Positions 1-6,023 of a stretch of 8,389 nt of DNA are shown here, in pieces. The first letter of the stretch is position 1. Each line of letters starts with the position of its first letter. A program made the position numbers and the translations under genes. Under the pieces are notes generated by a model. It saw nothing but the letters and a program-made list of their open reading frames with translations. It ran no database searches and was not told the DNA's origin. Source of the DNA: Labilithrix luteola (GTDB lineage: Bacteria; Myxococcota_A; Polyangia; Polyangiales; Polyangiaceae); NCBI GenBank assembly GCA_026225435.1, contig JAMFST010000539.1, positions 1 to 8,389 on the forward strand, given 5' to 3'.

Positions 1-1170
1 CAGCGCGAGCTGATCATCGGTGACCGCCAGGTCGGCAAGACCGCCGTGGCGCTCGACGCGATCATCAACCAGAAGGGGCAGGGCGTTTACTGCTTCTACG
101 TCGCCATCGGCCAGAAGCAGTCCACCGTCGCCAGCGTCGTCGACAAGCTCACCGCGCACGGCGCGATGGAATACACGACGGTCATCTCCTCGGGGGCCAG
201 CGAGGCCGCGCCGCTGCAGTACATCTCGCCGTACACCGGCGTGACCATGGCCGAGTACTTCCGCGACAGCGGCCGTCACGCCCTCGTGGTGTACGACGAC
301 CTGTCCAAGCAGGCGGTGGCCTACCGCCAGCTCTCGCTGCTCCTGCGCCGTCCGCCGGGACGCGAGGCCTACCCGGGCGACGTCTTCTACATCCACTCCC
401 GCCTGCTCGAGCGCGCCGCCAAGATGGCCGAGGAGTACGCGGTCGTGAAGAGCGGCACCAAGGCGTGGAGCGACATCGGCGACGCGCACGTGCACCGCGG
501 CGAGGAAGCGAAGAAGGAGGCGGAGAAGGAGGCCAAGGAGAAGGGGGCCGGCTTCGAGGCCTTCAAGAACCCGAGCTCGGGCGGCTCGCTCACCGCGCTG
601 CCGATCATCGAGACCCAGGGCGGCGACGTCTCGGCGTACATCCCGACCAACGTCATCAGCATCACCGACGGGCAGATCTTCCTCGAGGGCGACCTCTTCT
701 ACTCGGGCGTCCGCCCGGCCATCAACGTCGGTATCTCCGTCAGCCGCGTCGGTGGCTCGGCGCAGATCAAGGCGATGAAGAGCATCGCCGGCACGCTGAA
801 GCTCGATCTGGCACAGTACCGCGAGAAGCAGGCCTTCAGCCAGTTCGCCTCCGACCTCGACAAGGTCACCCGCGACCAGCTCGAGCGCGGCGCCCGCCTG
901 GTCGAGGTCCTCAAGCAGGGGCAGTACGTCCCCCAGCCGGTCGAGAAGCAGATCATCATCATCTACGCGGCCACCAAGGGCTTCGTGGACGAGATCCCGG
1001 TCAACCGCCTGGCCGCCTACGAGAAAGAGCTCCACGAGTTCCTCGGCGGCAAGTACGCGAGCATCTACGAGAGCATCCGCACCAAGAAGAACCTCGACAA
1101 GGATCTCGAGGCCGAGCTACGCAAGGCCCTCGACGAGTTCAAGGGCGTCTTCGGCAAAGGCCAGAAGTAA
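1..1170 (+). CDS. atpA: F1Fo ATP synthase subunit alpha, 5'-truncated
   Basis: Alpha subunit of the F1 head, which alternates with beta around gamma and carries the non-catalytic nucleotide sites. The reading frame is open from base 1, so the N-terminal beta-barrel and part of the nucleotide-binding domain (about 160 residues by comparison with E. coli) lie outside the window; 389 residues remain. Visible motifs: Walker A GDRQVGKT (fragment residues 7-14), Walker B ALVVYDD (94-100), the [16 protein letters not shown] block, [12 protein letters not shown], and SVSRVGG with the arginine that completes the catalytic site (Arg249, equivalent to E. coli alpha Arg376). Between LLERAAK and SLTALPIIE there is a segment of about 53 residues where E. 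coli has about 18 and Bacillus only a few; it is rich in Lys and Glu (see findings). TAA stop, then 9 bases to atpG, so the two are co-transcribed. Identity is certain; only the function of the insertion is open. Confidence 0.98.
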   Translation, partial: QRELIIGDRQVGKTAVALDAIINQKGQGVYCFYVAIGQKQSTVASVVDKLTAHGAMEYTTVISSGASEAAPLQYISPYTGVTMAEYFRDSGRHALVVYDDLSKQAVAYRQLSLLLRRPPGREAYPGDVFYIHSRLLERAAKMAEEYAVVKSGTKAWSDIGDAHVHRGEEAKKEAEKEAKEKGAGFEAFKNPSSGGSLTALPIIETQGGDVSAYIPTNVISITDGQIFLEGDLFYSGVRPAINVGISVSRVGGSAQIKAMKSIAGTLKLDLAQYREKQAFSQFASDLDKVTRDQLERGARLVEVLKQGQYVPQPVEKQIIIIYAATKGFVDEIPVNRLAAYEKELHEFLGGKYASIYESIRTKKNLDKDLEAELRKALDEFKGVFGKGQK

Positions 1171-1179
1171 GAGCAGGCC

Positions 1180-2124
1180 ATGCCTTCGCTAAAAACCATT
1201 CGCAAGCGCATCGGGAGCGTCAAGTCGACGCAGAAGATCACCCGCGCCATGAAGATGGTCGCCGGCGCTCGCCTCGCGCGCTCGCAAGCCCGCATCACCG
1301 CCCTGCGCCCCTACGCGGTGAAGACCGCGGAGGTGCTGCAGGAGGTGGCGCGCTCCATGGTGCAGGACGCCAGCCGCGACGACGTGGACACGCCGCTGCA
1401 CAAGCTGCTCGAGCGGCGTGAGGAGAAGAAGGTCCTCTACCTGGTGATCTCGGCGGACCGCGGCCTGGCCGGCGCGTTCAACGCGAACATCAGCAAGGCG
1501 GTCCTGCGCTCCTGGCGCGAGAAGGAAGCGGCCGGCGCCGAGGTGTCCTTCGTCACCGTCGGTCGCAAGGGGCGCGAGCAGATCGCGCGTCGCGGCGGCA
1601 AGGTGCTGCACGACTTCACCCGCGTGTTCGAGTCGGTCGACCTCGAGAAGGCGCGCGCCATCGCCCTGTGGCTCACCGCGCGCTACCGGCGGCGGGACTT
1701 CGACGCGATCCACGTCGTGTACAGCGAGTTCAAGAGCCCCATCTCGCAGATCGCCCGCGTCGACAAGCTCCTGCCGCTCCCCCTGCCGTCGGACGAAGAC
1801 GCGAAGGACCCGGCGGCCGCGACGAGCGGGAACAGCGGCAAGAAGGACCAGGACGAGGCCCCCACCGAGTACATCTTCGAGCCGGGTCGCGATCAGCTGC
1901 TCGAGCGGCTCCTCCCCATGTACCTCGAGATCTCGATCCTCCGCGGCCTCTACGAGAGCCAGGCGAGCTTCTTCGGCGCGCAGATGACCGCCATGGACGC
2001 GGCCACGCGCAACGCCAAGGACCTCATCGGCCGTCTCACCCTGGTGTACAACCGCGCTCGTCAGGCCGCGATCACCAAGGAGCTGATGGAGATCATCGGC
2101 GGAGCCGAAGCCCTCAAGGAGTGA
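1180..2124 (+). CDS. atpG: F1Fo ATP synthase subunit gamma
   Basis: Gamma subunit, the rotating central stalk that couples the c-ring to the alpha3beta3 head. The N-terminal coiled-coil helix starts MPSLKTIRKRIGSVKSTQKI and continues TRAMKMVAGARLARSQ, typical of the family. The Rossmann-like middle has SADRGLAGAFNANI (residues 91-104) and YSEFKSPISQ. The C-terminal helix ends with ITKELMEIIGGAEAL (298-312), which fits the gamma-subunit signature I-T-x-E-x2-[DE]-x3-G-A. At 314 residues it is about 27 longer than E. coli gamma. The extra length is mostly a low-complexity Asp/Ala/Ser/Lys stretch at about 203-229, between the KLLPLPLP segment and the C-terminal helix. The ATG at 1180 is the conserved start. 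Its ribosome site (AAGAGCAGG) is weak, so coupling to atpA nine bases upstream is likely. The last 11 bases overlap the 3' end of a convergent kinase gene, and no atpD follows. Confidence 0.98.
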   Translation: MPSLKTIRKRIGSVKSTQKITRAMKMVAGARLARSQARITALRPYAVKTAEVLQEVARSMVQDASRDDVDTPLHKLLERREEKKVLYLVISADRGLAGAFNANISKAVLRSWREKEAAGAEVSFVTVGRKGREQIARRGGKVLHDFTRVFESVDLEKARAIALWLTARYRRRDFDAIHVVYSEFKSPISQIARVDKLLPLPLPSDEDAKDPAAATSGNSGKKDQDEAPTEYIFEPGRDQLLERLLPMYLEISILRGLYESQASFFGAQMTAMDAATRNAKDLIGRLTLVYNRARQAAITKELMEIIGGAEALKE

Positions 2125-3721
2125 CCGGCGCGGGGACGACCCGCGCGGTCTTCGGCAGGCGGAGGCGGAACACGGTGGTGAAGGCTTCCTCTTCCTCGAG
2201 GGAGATCTTCCCGCCGTGCGCCTCGGTGGCGAGGCGACAGAAGTAGAGCCCGAGGCCGCGGCTGTGGACGGTGCCGCCGGCGCCGGTCCCCTGCTCGTAC
2301 TTCTCGAAGATGCGCGGGCGCAGGTCGTGGGCGATGGGGGCGCCGTCGTTGGCGAGCACCAGCTCGACGTCCTCGCCGTTCTCGCCCGTCGCCATCGCGG
2401 CGATGCGGATGTGGCCGTGGCGGCGCGTGTAGCGGAGCGCGTTGTCGAGCAGGTTCTCGAGCACGCGGCCGATGAGATCCTGGTCGACCGCCATCTGCAG
2501 GCCGGTCGCGACCTCGCACGTCAGGTTGATGCCGCGGACCCGCGCCTCGGCGCTGCGCTCGTGCGCCAGGCGGCCGAGGAAGACCTCCGCCTCGGTGGGC
2601 GTCGGCCGGGGGACCAGCCGCCCCTCGTCGTTGCGCGCGACGTCGAGCAGGTTGGCGATCATGCGGAAGAGGCGCGCACCGGACTGCCGCGAATCCTCCA
2701 GCGCGCCACGGATCTCGGAGGTGAGCCCGCCGTCGACCGTGCCCGCGTTCTCGATCTCGCCGAGCTGCTGCAGCGCCACCTCGAGGTTGGCGGTGATGGC
2801 CGAGAGGGGCCCCTTCAGGTCGTGAATGATGAGCGCGGTCGTCTCCTCCTTGAAGGCCTGGAGCCGCTGCAGCCGCTGGTTCTGCGCCGTCAGCGCGTTG
2901 CGCTCGGCGCGCAGAGTCAGCAGGTTCCCGACGCGCGAGCGCACCTCGTGCACGCTCAGCGGCTTCTCGAGGAACTGCTCCGCGCCGGCGTCGAGCGCCT
3001 CGATGCGGGCGTCGCCGTCGCCGTAGGCGGTCATGAAGATGATCGGCAGGTACTCCCCGTGCGCGCTCTCCTTGAGCCGGCGCGCGGCCATGTTCGCGCC
3101 GCCGTGCGGGAGCATCGCGTCGAGGAGCACGAGGTCCGGCGGCGTGACGGCGGCGAGCAGCAGCGCTTCCTGCGCGGAGGTCGCCAGCAGCACCTCGTAA
3201 GGGCGGCCGTGGAGGTAGGCACGCAGCAGCTCGCGACCGCCCGGATCGGCGTCGACGACGAGCACGCGCGGGAGAGGTGCGGTGAGATCCGCCGCCGGGG
3301 TCACCGAGAGGCGCTCGAACTCGTCGAGCGGCTCCGACGGACGCACCGGCAGCACCTTCAGCCGCGGCGAGGAGCAGGGGCCGAGCACCGGCGCTCCCGG
3401 GAGCGAGGCCGGGCCGCCGTCGAAGGCGTCGCTGGTGACGGCGACCATGCGGCCGACGATCCCCTGGAGCACCTCACCGGCGGCGCGAATGTGCTTTCCG
3501 TAGCGCTGCGCGCGGCCGGCTTCGCGCTCTTCCACCCGGCCGTCACCGGCGAGGAGCGACGACAACCCGATGACCGAGTTGAGCGCACCGATAGCGTCGA
3601 TGTGCAGCGCGGCGATCTGCTCGCGCGGGTTCGCCGACGCCTCGCTGGCGACGGGCTGGAGGCTGGCAGGCTTCGTGGGCCGCTGACTTGGTTGGGGGGC
3701 GCGAGACTTGCGCGCGAACAT
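2114..3721 (-). CDS. Hybrid sensor histidine kinase: degenerate DHp, REC, DHp and HATPase_c domains
   Basis: Cytoplasmic two-component kinase of 535 residues with no membrane segment or signal peptide. Domains in order: a Pro/Ser-rich N-terminus; a segment at about 33-95 resembling a DHp helical hairpin (LNSVIGLSSLL, then YGKHIRAAGEVLQGIVGRM) but without a histidine at the exact phosphorylation position; a receiver at 152-268 with D157, phospho-acceptor D201, T231 and K253-P254, and with Ala158 at the second acidic-pocket position; a short coiled-coil linker (about 268-292); a true DHp H-box IIHDLKGPL with His300; and a catalytic ATPase with N-box LENLLDNALRYT (Asn427), G1 ANDGAP, F-box IFEKYEQG and G2 SRGLGLYF. 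The ATG at 3721 is chosen because it shares one base with the TGA of the preceding gene and has AGGAGGT six bases upstream. A longer in-frame start at 3889 would add 56 low-complexity Arg/Gly residues lying over the neighbour. Likely partner: the HD-GYP regulator in the same operon (inference). Confidence 0.93.
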   Translation of the reverse strand: MFARKSRAPQPSQRPTKPASLQPVASEASANPREQIAALHIDAIGALNSVIGLSSLLAGDGRVEEREAGRAQRYGKHIRAAGEVLQGIVGRMVAVTSDAFDGGPASLPGAPVLGPCSSPRLKVLPVRPSEPLDEFERLSVTPAADLTAPLPRVLVVDADPGGRELLRAYLHGRPYEVLLATSAQEALLLAAVTPPDLVLLDAMLPHGGANMAARRLKESAHGEYLPIIFMTAYGDGDARIEALDAGAEQFLEKPLSVHEVRSRVGNLLTLRAERNALTAQNQRLQRLQAFKEETTALIIHDLKGPLSAITANLEVALQQLGEIENAGTVDGGLTSEIRGALEDSRQSGARLFRMIANLLDVARNDEGRLVPRPTPTEAEVFLGRLAHERSAEARVRGINLTCEVATGLQMAVDQDLIGRVLENLLDNALRYTRRHGHIRIAAMATGENGEDVELVLANDGAPIAHDLRPRIFEKYEQGTGAGGTVHSRGLGLYFCRLATEAHGGKISLEEEEAFTTVFRLRLPKTARVVPAPVTP

Positions 3722-4293
3722 CACGCGACCTCCTCGGCATCGAGCAACCGGCAGACGGCGCCGGCTTGCTCCTCGAGCTCGGGAGGAGCCACGGCGAACC
3801 CGGGACGGAGCAGCTGGATGGCGTGCGTGAAGGCCACCGGCGAGGAGACCGCGACCACCGCGCCGCTGCGAGCGAGGCGGCTGGCCCACTGCTGCTGCTT
3901 CTTCGAGACGAGCACGCAGGGGCGCCCGCCGAACCCGTCGGCCGCGGCCAGCGCGGCGATCATCTCGACGCTGCGGGCCGGCTTGTACAGCGCGACGACG
4001 TCGGCGGAATCGAAGCTCTCCTCGTCGTGCATGATCACCATCGGGGTGGAGGTGGGCGCGAGCTGGGCGGCGATGTGCGAGTCGACCAGGGCAGCGTCGA
4101 TGTCGAAGCGGAGCAGCGCCTCGGTGCTGGCGACGTCGGTCGCCTGGAGGACACGGATGCCGGCCATCGTCAGAGCGAAGACGGCCGCCTCGCGATTCGC
4201 CTCGTCGGCGTCGGCGACGAGCACGGTAGCCGCGCTGCGACGCGGCGGACGCCGAGACGGGGAAACCGGAAAATCCGAGGTGAATACGGCCAT
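3721..4293 (-). CDS. Small divergent receiver-like (CheY-like) protein
   Basis: A 190-residue soluble protein whose first half reads as a remote receiver domain. It has VLVADADEANRE (residues 24-35) for strand 1 and the acidic pocket, with Asp28 kept and the second acidic position Ala29. ALVDSH follows with Asp71 at the phospho-acceptor position, and YKP has Lys104-Pro105 at the conserved lysine site. The usual Thr/Ser before the lysine is His89 (VIMHDE), and only 18 residues separate Asp71 from that position where CheY has about 30, so helix 3 is shortened. The second half (about 124-190) begins PCVLVSKKQQQ and looks like another beta-alpha-beta unit, possibly a decayed second receiver; I do not recognise it. 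The ATG at 4293 has a purine-rich GGAGAGAGAG leader and lies in the only gap downstream of the HD-GYP gene. The stop overlaps the kinase start. Likely an accessory or phosphate-sink protein for that kinase, but this is inference. Confidence 0.82.
   Translation of the reverse strand: MAVFTSDFPVSPSRRPPRRSAATVLVADADEANREAAVFALTMAGIRVLQATDVASTEALLRFDIDAALVDSHIAAQLAPTSTPMVIMHDEESFDSADVVALYKPARSVEMIAALAAADGFGGRPCVLVSKKQQQWASRLARSGAVVAVSSPVAFTHAIQLLRPGFAVAPPELEEQAGAVCRLLDAEEVA
3728..3734 (-). promoter_or_regulatory. Strong Shine-Dalgarno site deciding the kinase start
   Basis: On the minus strand AGGAGGT lies six bases before the ATG at 3721, inside the end of the upstream receiver-like gene. It is a near-perfect match to the anti-Shine-Dalgarno. 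It argues that translation of the kinase starts at 3721, not at the longer in-frame start at 3889, and that it can be coupled to termination of the upstream gene (TGATG junction). Confidence 0.85.
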
Positions 4294-4340
4294 GACTGCT
4301 CTCTCTCTCCGCTCTGCTAAGGGGGCGACGGGACGACTTT

Positions 4341-4355
4341 GCGACTGTCTGTCGC
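4341..4355 (-). other. Small intergenic hairpin after the HD-GYP gene
   Basis: GCGAC-TGTCT-GTCGC forms a perfect 5-base-pair stem with a 5-base loop, three bases after the HD-GYP stop in the 65-base gap before the receiver-like gene. No T tract follows in the direction of transcription, so it is not a canonical terminator. It could be an RNA processing or stabilising element, or chance in GC-rich DNA. Confidence 0.25.
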
Positions 4356-4358
4356 GGT

Positions 4359-5408
4359 TCAGCGCTTGTTGCGGACGACCGACTGCCAGTCCTCGACGGG
4401 GATGCGGTTGAAGGCCTCGAAGACCTCCGGGTCGAACTGCGGGCCGACGTGCTGGGCGATCTCGGCGCGCGCCTCGGCGTCGCTGCGCCCCTTGCGGTAC
4501 GGGCGGTCGCTGACGATGGCGTCGTAGGCGTCGACGACCTGGAAGATGCGGGCGTCGAGCGGAATGGCGTTGCCGACGAGCGCGCGGGGGTAGCCCTTGC
4601 CGTCGCGGCGCTCGTGGTGGCACTGCACGATGGGGAGCGCGCGACGGAGCGCGGGGACCTCGGTGAGCAGCGCCACGCCGAGGTCGGGGTGCTTGCGCAT
4701 CTCGACCCACTCCTCCTCGGTCAGCGGCCCGGGCTTGAGCAGCACCGCGTCGCGGACGCCGATCTTGCCGACGTCGTGGAGCAGCGCGCCGAGCTCGATG
4801 TCGCAGACGCGCGAGGCCGACAGCCCCATCTCGGAGGCGAGGCGGCGAGCCCAGGAGGCGACCCGGTCGCAGTGCTCCTCGGTCTCGTAGTCACGAAGGG
4901 CGAGCGCGCGGACGATGCTGCGGGCCAGGAGCCGCGACTCCTCGTCCATGCGCCCCTCGTCGGCCACCGGGCGCCCGGCGACGAGATCCTCGAGCGCCGG
5001 CAGGAGCCGGTGGGCCACCTCGTCCTTCGCGACGAAGGCGTGGACCGAGTAGGGCGTGGTGAGCGAAGCCACCGTGGAGAAGGCCGCCTCGTTCGTGTAG
5101 AGGAGGCGCGCGGTGCCCGGCGCAGCCTGCGCCAGCATGGCGAGGACGACGTTGCCGCCCATCTCCGGCATGTGAAGATCGCTGATGATCGCGTCGGCGG
5201 TCTCGCAGACCACGACCTCCATCGCTTCCTTGGGGCTGGTGGTGGCGGTGACGCGGTAGCCGGCGGCCGTGAGCAAGCGCTCCACGGTGCGGAGCATCAC
5301 GATGTCGTCGTCGAGCACGACGACATGGCGTCCGTTGCTCTTGGTCTTCACGCCGTAGGCGGCGTGGGCGACGGAGTTGGTGGCGGCGGTGGTGTGGGGA
5401 GCTTGCAT
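4359..5408 (-). CDS. Response regulator with HD-GYP domain, probable c-di-GMP phosphodiesterase
   Basis: A 349-residue cytoplasmic response regulator. The N-terminal receiver (about 27-140) has the acidic pocket Asp33/Asp34, phospho-acceptor Asp77 (IISDLHMPEMGG), Thr105 and Lys128, so it looks fully phosphorylatable. The C-terminal HD-GYP domain (about 157-345) hydrolyses c-di-GMP in characterised relatives. It has HDVGKIG (His211, Asp212, Lys215), MRKHP (His240), HHERRDGKGYP (264-274, containing the GYP motif), VVDAYDAI (Asp293), and upstream Glu175 and His179 in YETEEH. This is the complete metal-ligand pattern known from active family members. The ATG at 5408 is supported by GAGGA five bases upstream (5414-5418). 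The gene sits 71 bases after the PilZ gene and 65 bases before the small receiver-like gene, all on the same strand, which suggests one operon with the kinase as the upstream signal source. Family assignment is firm; catalytic activity is inferred from residues. Confidence 0.95.
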   Translation of the reverse strand: MQAPHTTAATNSVAHAAYGVKTKSNGRHVVVLDDDIVMLRTVERLLTAAGYRVTATTSPKEAMEVVVCETADAIISDLHMPEMGGNVVLAMLAQAAPGTARLLYTNEAAFSTVASLTTPYSVHAFVAKDEVAHRLLPALEDLVAGRPVADEGRMDEESRLLARSIVRALALRDYETEEHCDRVASWARRLASEMGLSASRVCDIELGALLHDVGKIGVRDAVLLKPGPLTEEEWVEMRKHPDLGVALLTEVPALRRALPIVQCHHERRDGKGYPRALVGNAIPLDARIFQVVDAYDAIVSDRPYRKGRSDAEARAEIAQHVGPQFDPEVFEAFNRIPVEDWQSVVRNKR

Positions 5409-5447
5409 CGTCGTCCTCGGGGTGGTCGTGGCGGGAAGGTGTCGGTG

Positions 5448-5459
5448 ACGCGGCCGCGT
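5448..5459. other. 12-base palindrome between the PilZ and HD-GYP genes
   Basis: ACGCGGCCGCGT is a perfect 12-base palindrome about 40 bases upstream of the HD-GYP start codon, in the 71-base intergenic gap. It could be an operator or a hairpin, but such palindromes are expected fairly often at this G+C content, so the support is weak. Confidence 0.2.
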
Positions 5460-5479
5460 GGGTGCGGCGTCGTCCGCGG

Positions 5480-5893
5480 TTACTCGTCGTGAAAGAGCGG
5501 CTCGCGGGTCCGCTGGATGAAATCCTGGATGCGCGCGCTGCTGTCGGCGTCCACGGTGAGAAAGCGCAGGCCCATGCCGGGAGGGCAGTCGGATTCAGCG
5601 TTCTGCTCGCGAACCCAGCGCACCTCGACCTGAGCGACGATGGCGGCGTCACTCCCGGGAAGGAGGAAGGAGATCTCGAGGAGCGTGCCGACCGGCGACA
5701 CACTGTGGGTGGCGACGAAGAGACCGCCGCCCGAGAGGTTGCAGGAGAAGCCGGTGAAGAAGTTGTGATCGCTCGCGATGTCGACCGCGACCTCGAGATC
5801 GAGGCGCGTGTACTCGCGTTCCGCCAGAGCGCGCCGGGCCGATGATCCGGTCGTGGTGCGGCGAGGCGAGGCGTGCGAGAGCGAGTGGTTCAT
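5480..5893 (-). CDS. PilZ-domain c-di-GMP receptor protein
   Basis: A 137-residue stand-alone PilZ protein of the kind found as a large paralogous family in myxobacteria (TIGR02266-like, from memory). The c-di-GMP-binding signature is intact: RxxxR is REYTR (Arg26, Arg30) and [D/N]xSxxG is NLSGGG (Asn52, Ser54, Gly57). The barrel then continues as GLFVAT, PVGT, LEISFLLPG, VEVRWVRE and PGMGLRF, the usual order of strands. The first 20 residues are Ser/Arg-rich and probably disordered. The ATG at 5893 is preferred because GGAGA lies four bases upstream (5898-5902); a TTG at 5920 would add nine residues but has no such support. The gene is followed by the HD-GYP gene, so it could sense the pool that enzyme depletes. 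The effector target (motility, exopolysaccharide, an enzyme) cannot be told from sequence. Confidence 0.92.
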   Translation of the reverse strand: MNHSLSHASPRRTTTGSSARRALAEREYTRLDLEVAVDIASDHNFFTGFSCNLSGGGLFVATHSVSPVGTLLEISFLLPGSDAAIVAQVEVRWVREQNAESDCPPGMGLRFLTVDADSSARIQDFIQRTREPLFHDE

Positions 5894-5900
5894 GGCGTCT

Positions 5901-5940
5901 CCAGCCGACGAAAGTGTCAACTGGATCCAGGAACGGCTGG
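5901..5940 (-). promoter_or_regulatory. Inverted repeat in the PilZ gene leader that could mask its ribosome site
   Basis: A 7-base perfect inverted repeat (CCAGCCG at 5901-5907, CGGCTGG at 5934-5940) flanks a 26-base loop containing a 10-base perfect palindrome, CTGGATCCAG (5921-5930). On the minus strand the downstream arm ends in the GG of the GGAGA ribosome site. If transcription starts upstream of 5940, the folded leader would partly hide that site; alternatively the palindromes are a DNA-binding operator. Function is inferred only. Confidence 0.35.
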
Positions 5941-5996
5941 CGCGCGCAGGAGTTTAGCGAATTGTCCCGATGTTCCGCCTGAGGCACGTCCGAAAC

Positions 5997-6023
5997 GAGA
6001 CGGCCGTGACAGCCGCGCGTCTC
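5997..6023 (-). terminator. Weak hairpin at the end of the NuoM-like gene
   Basis: Arms GAGACG (5997-6002) and CGTCTC (6018-6023) form a 6-base-pair stem that begins inside the stop codon of the NuoM-like gene. On the minus strand it is followed by only three T residues (GTTTCG). It sits where a terminator between the membrane-protein operon and the PilZ gene would be expected, but the loop is long and the T tract poor, so it may not terminate. Confidence 0.25.

Noticed and set aside
465..1421. A 318-codon frame on the + strand overlapping atpA and atpG
   Set aside because: It is a +2 frame shadow of two certain genes, Arg/Gly/Pro-rich with no motif.
3722..3889. A 56-residue N-terminal extension of the kinase from an upstream start at 3889
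   Set aside because: It would lie wholly within the receiver-like gene and encode a low-complexity Arg/Gly run. The ATG at 3721 has a near-perfect ribosome site.
2216..4411. A 731-codon open frame on the + strand, opposite the kinase and receiver-like genes
   Set aside because: It mirrors two genes with clear domain motifs on the other strand. Its translation is rich in Arg, Ala, Gly, Val and Glu without recognisable motifs, as expected from high GC codon bias.
4449..5492. A 347-codon open frame on the + strand opposite the HD-GYP gene
   Set aside because: It is antisense to a gene with a full set of catalytic motifs. The composition is low-complexity and no ribosome site or homology is visible.
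5915..5920. TTGACA on the minus strand as a -35 box for the PilZ gene
   Set aside because: With 17-base spacing the -10 position reads CGCCAT, and the transcript would start inside the coding region.
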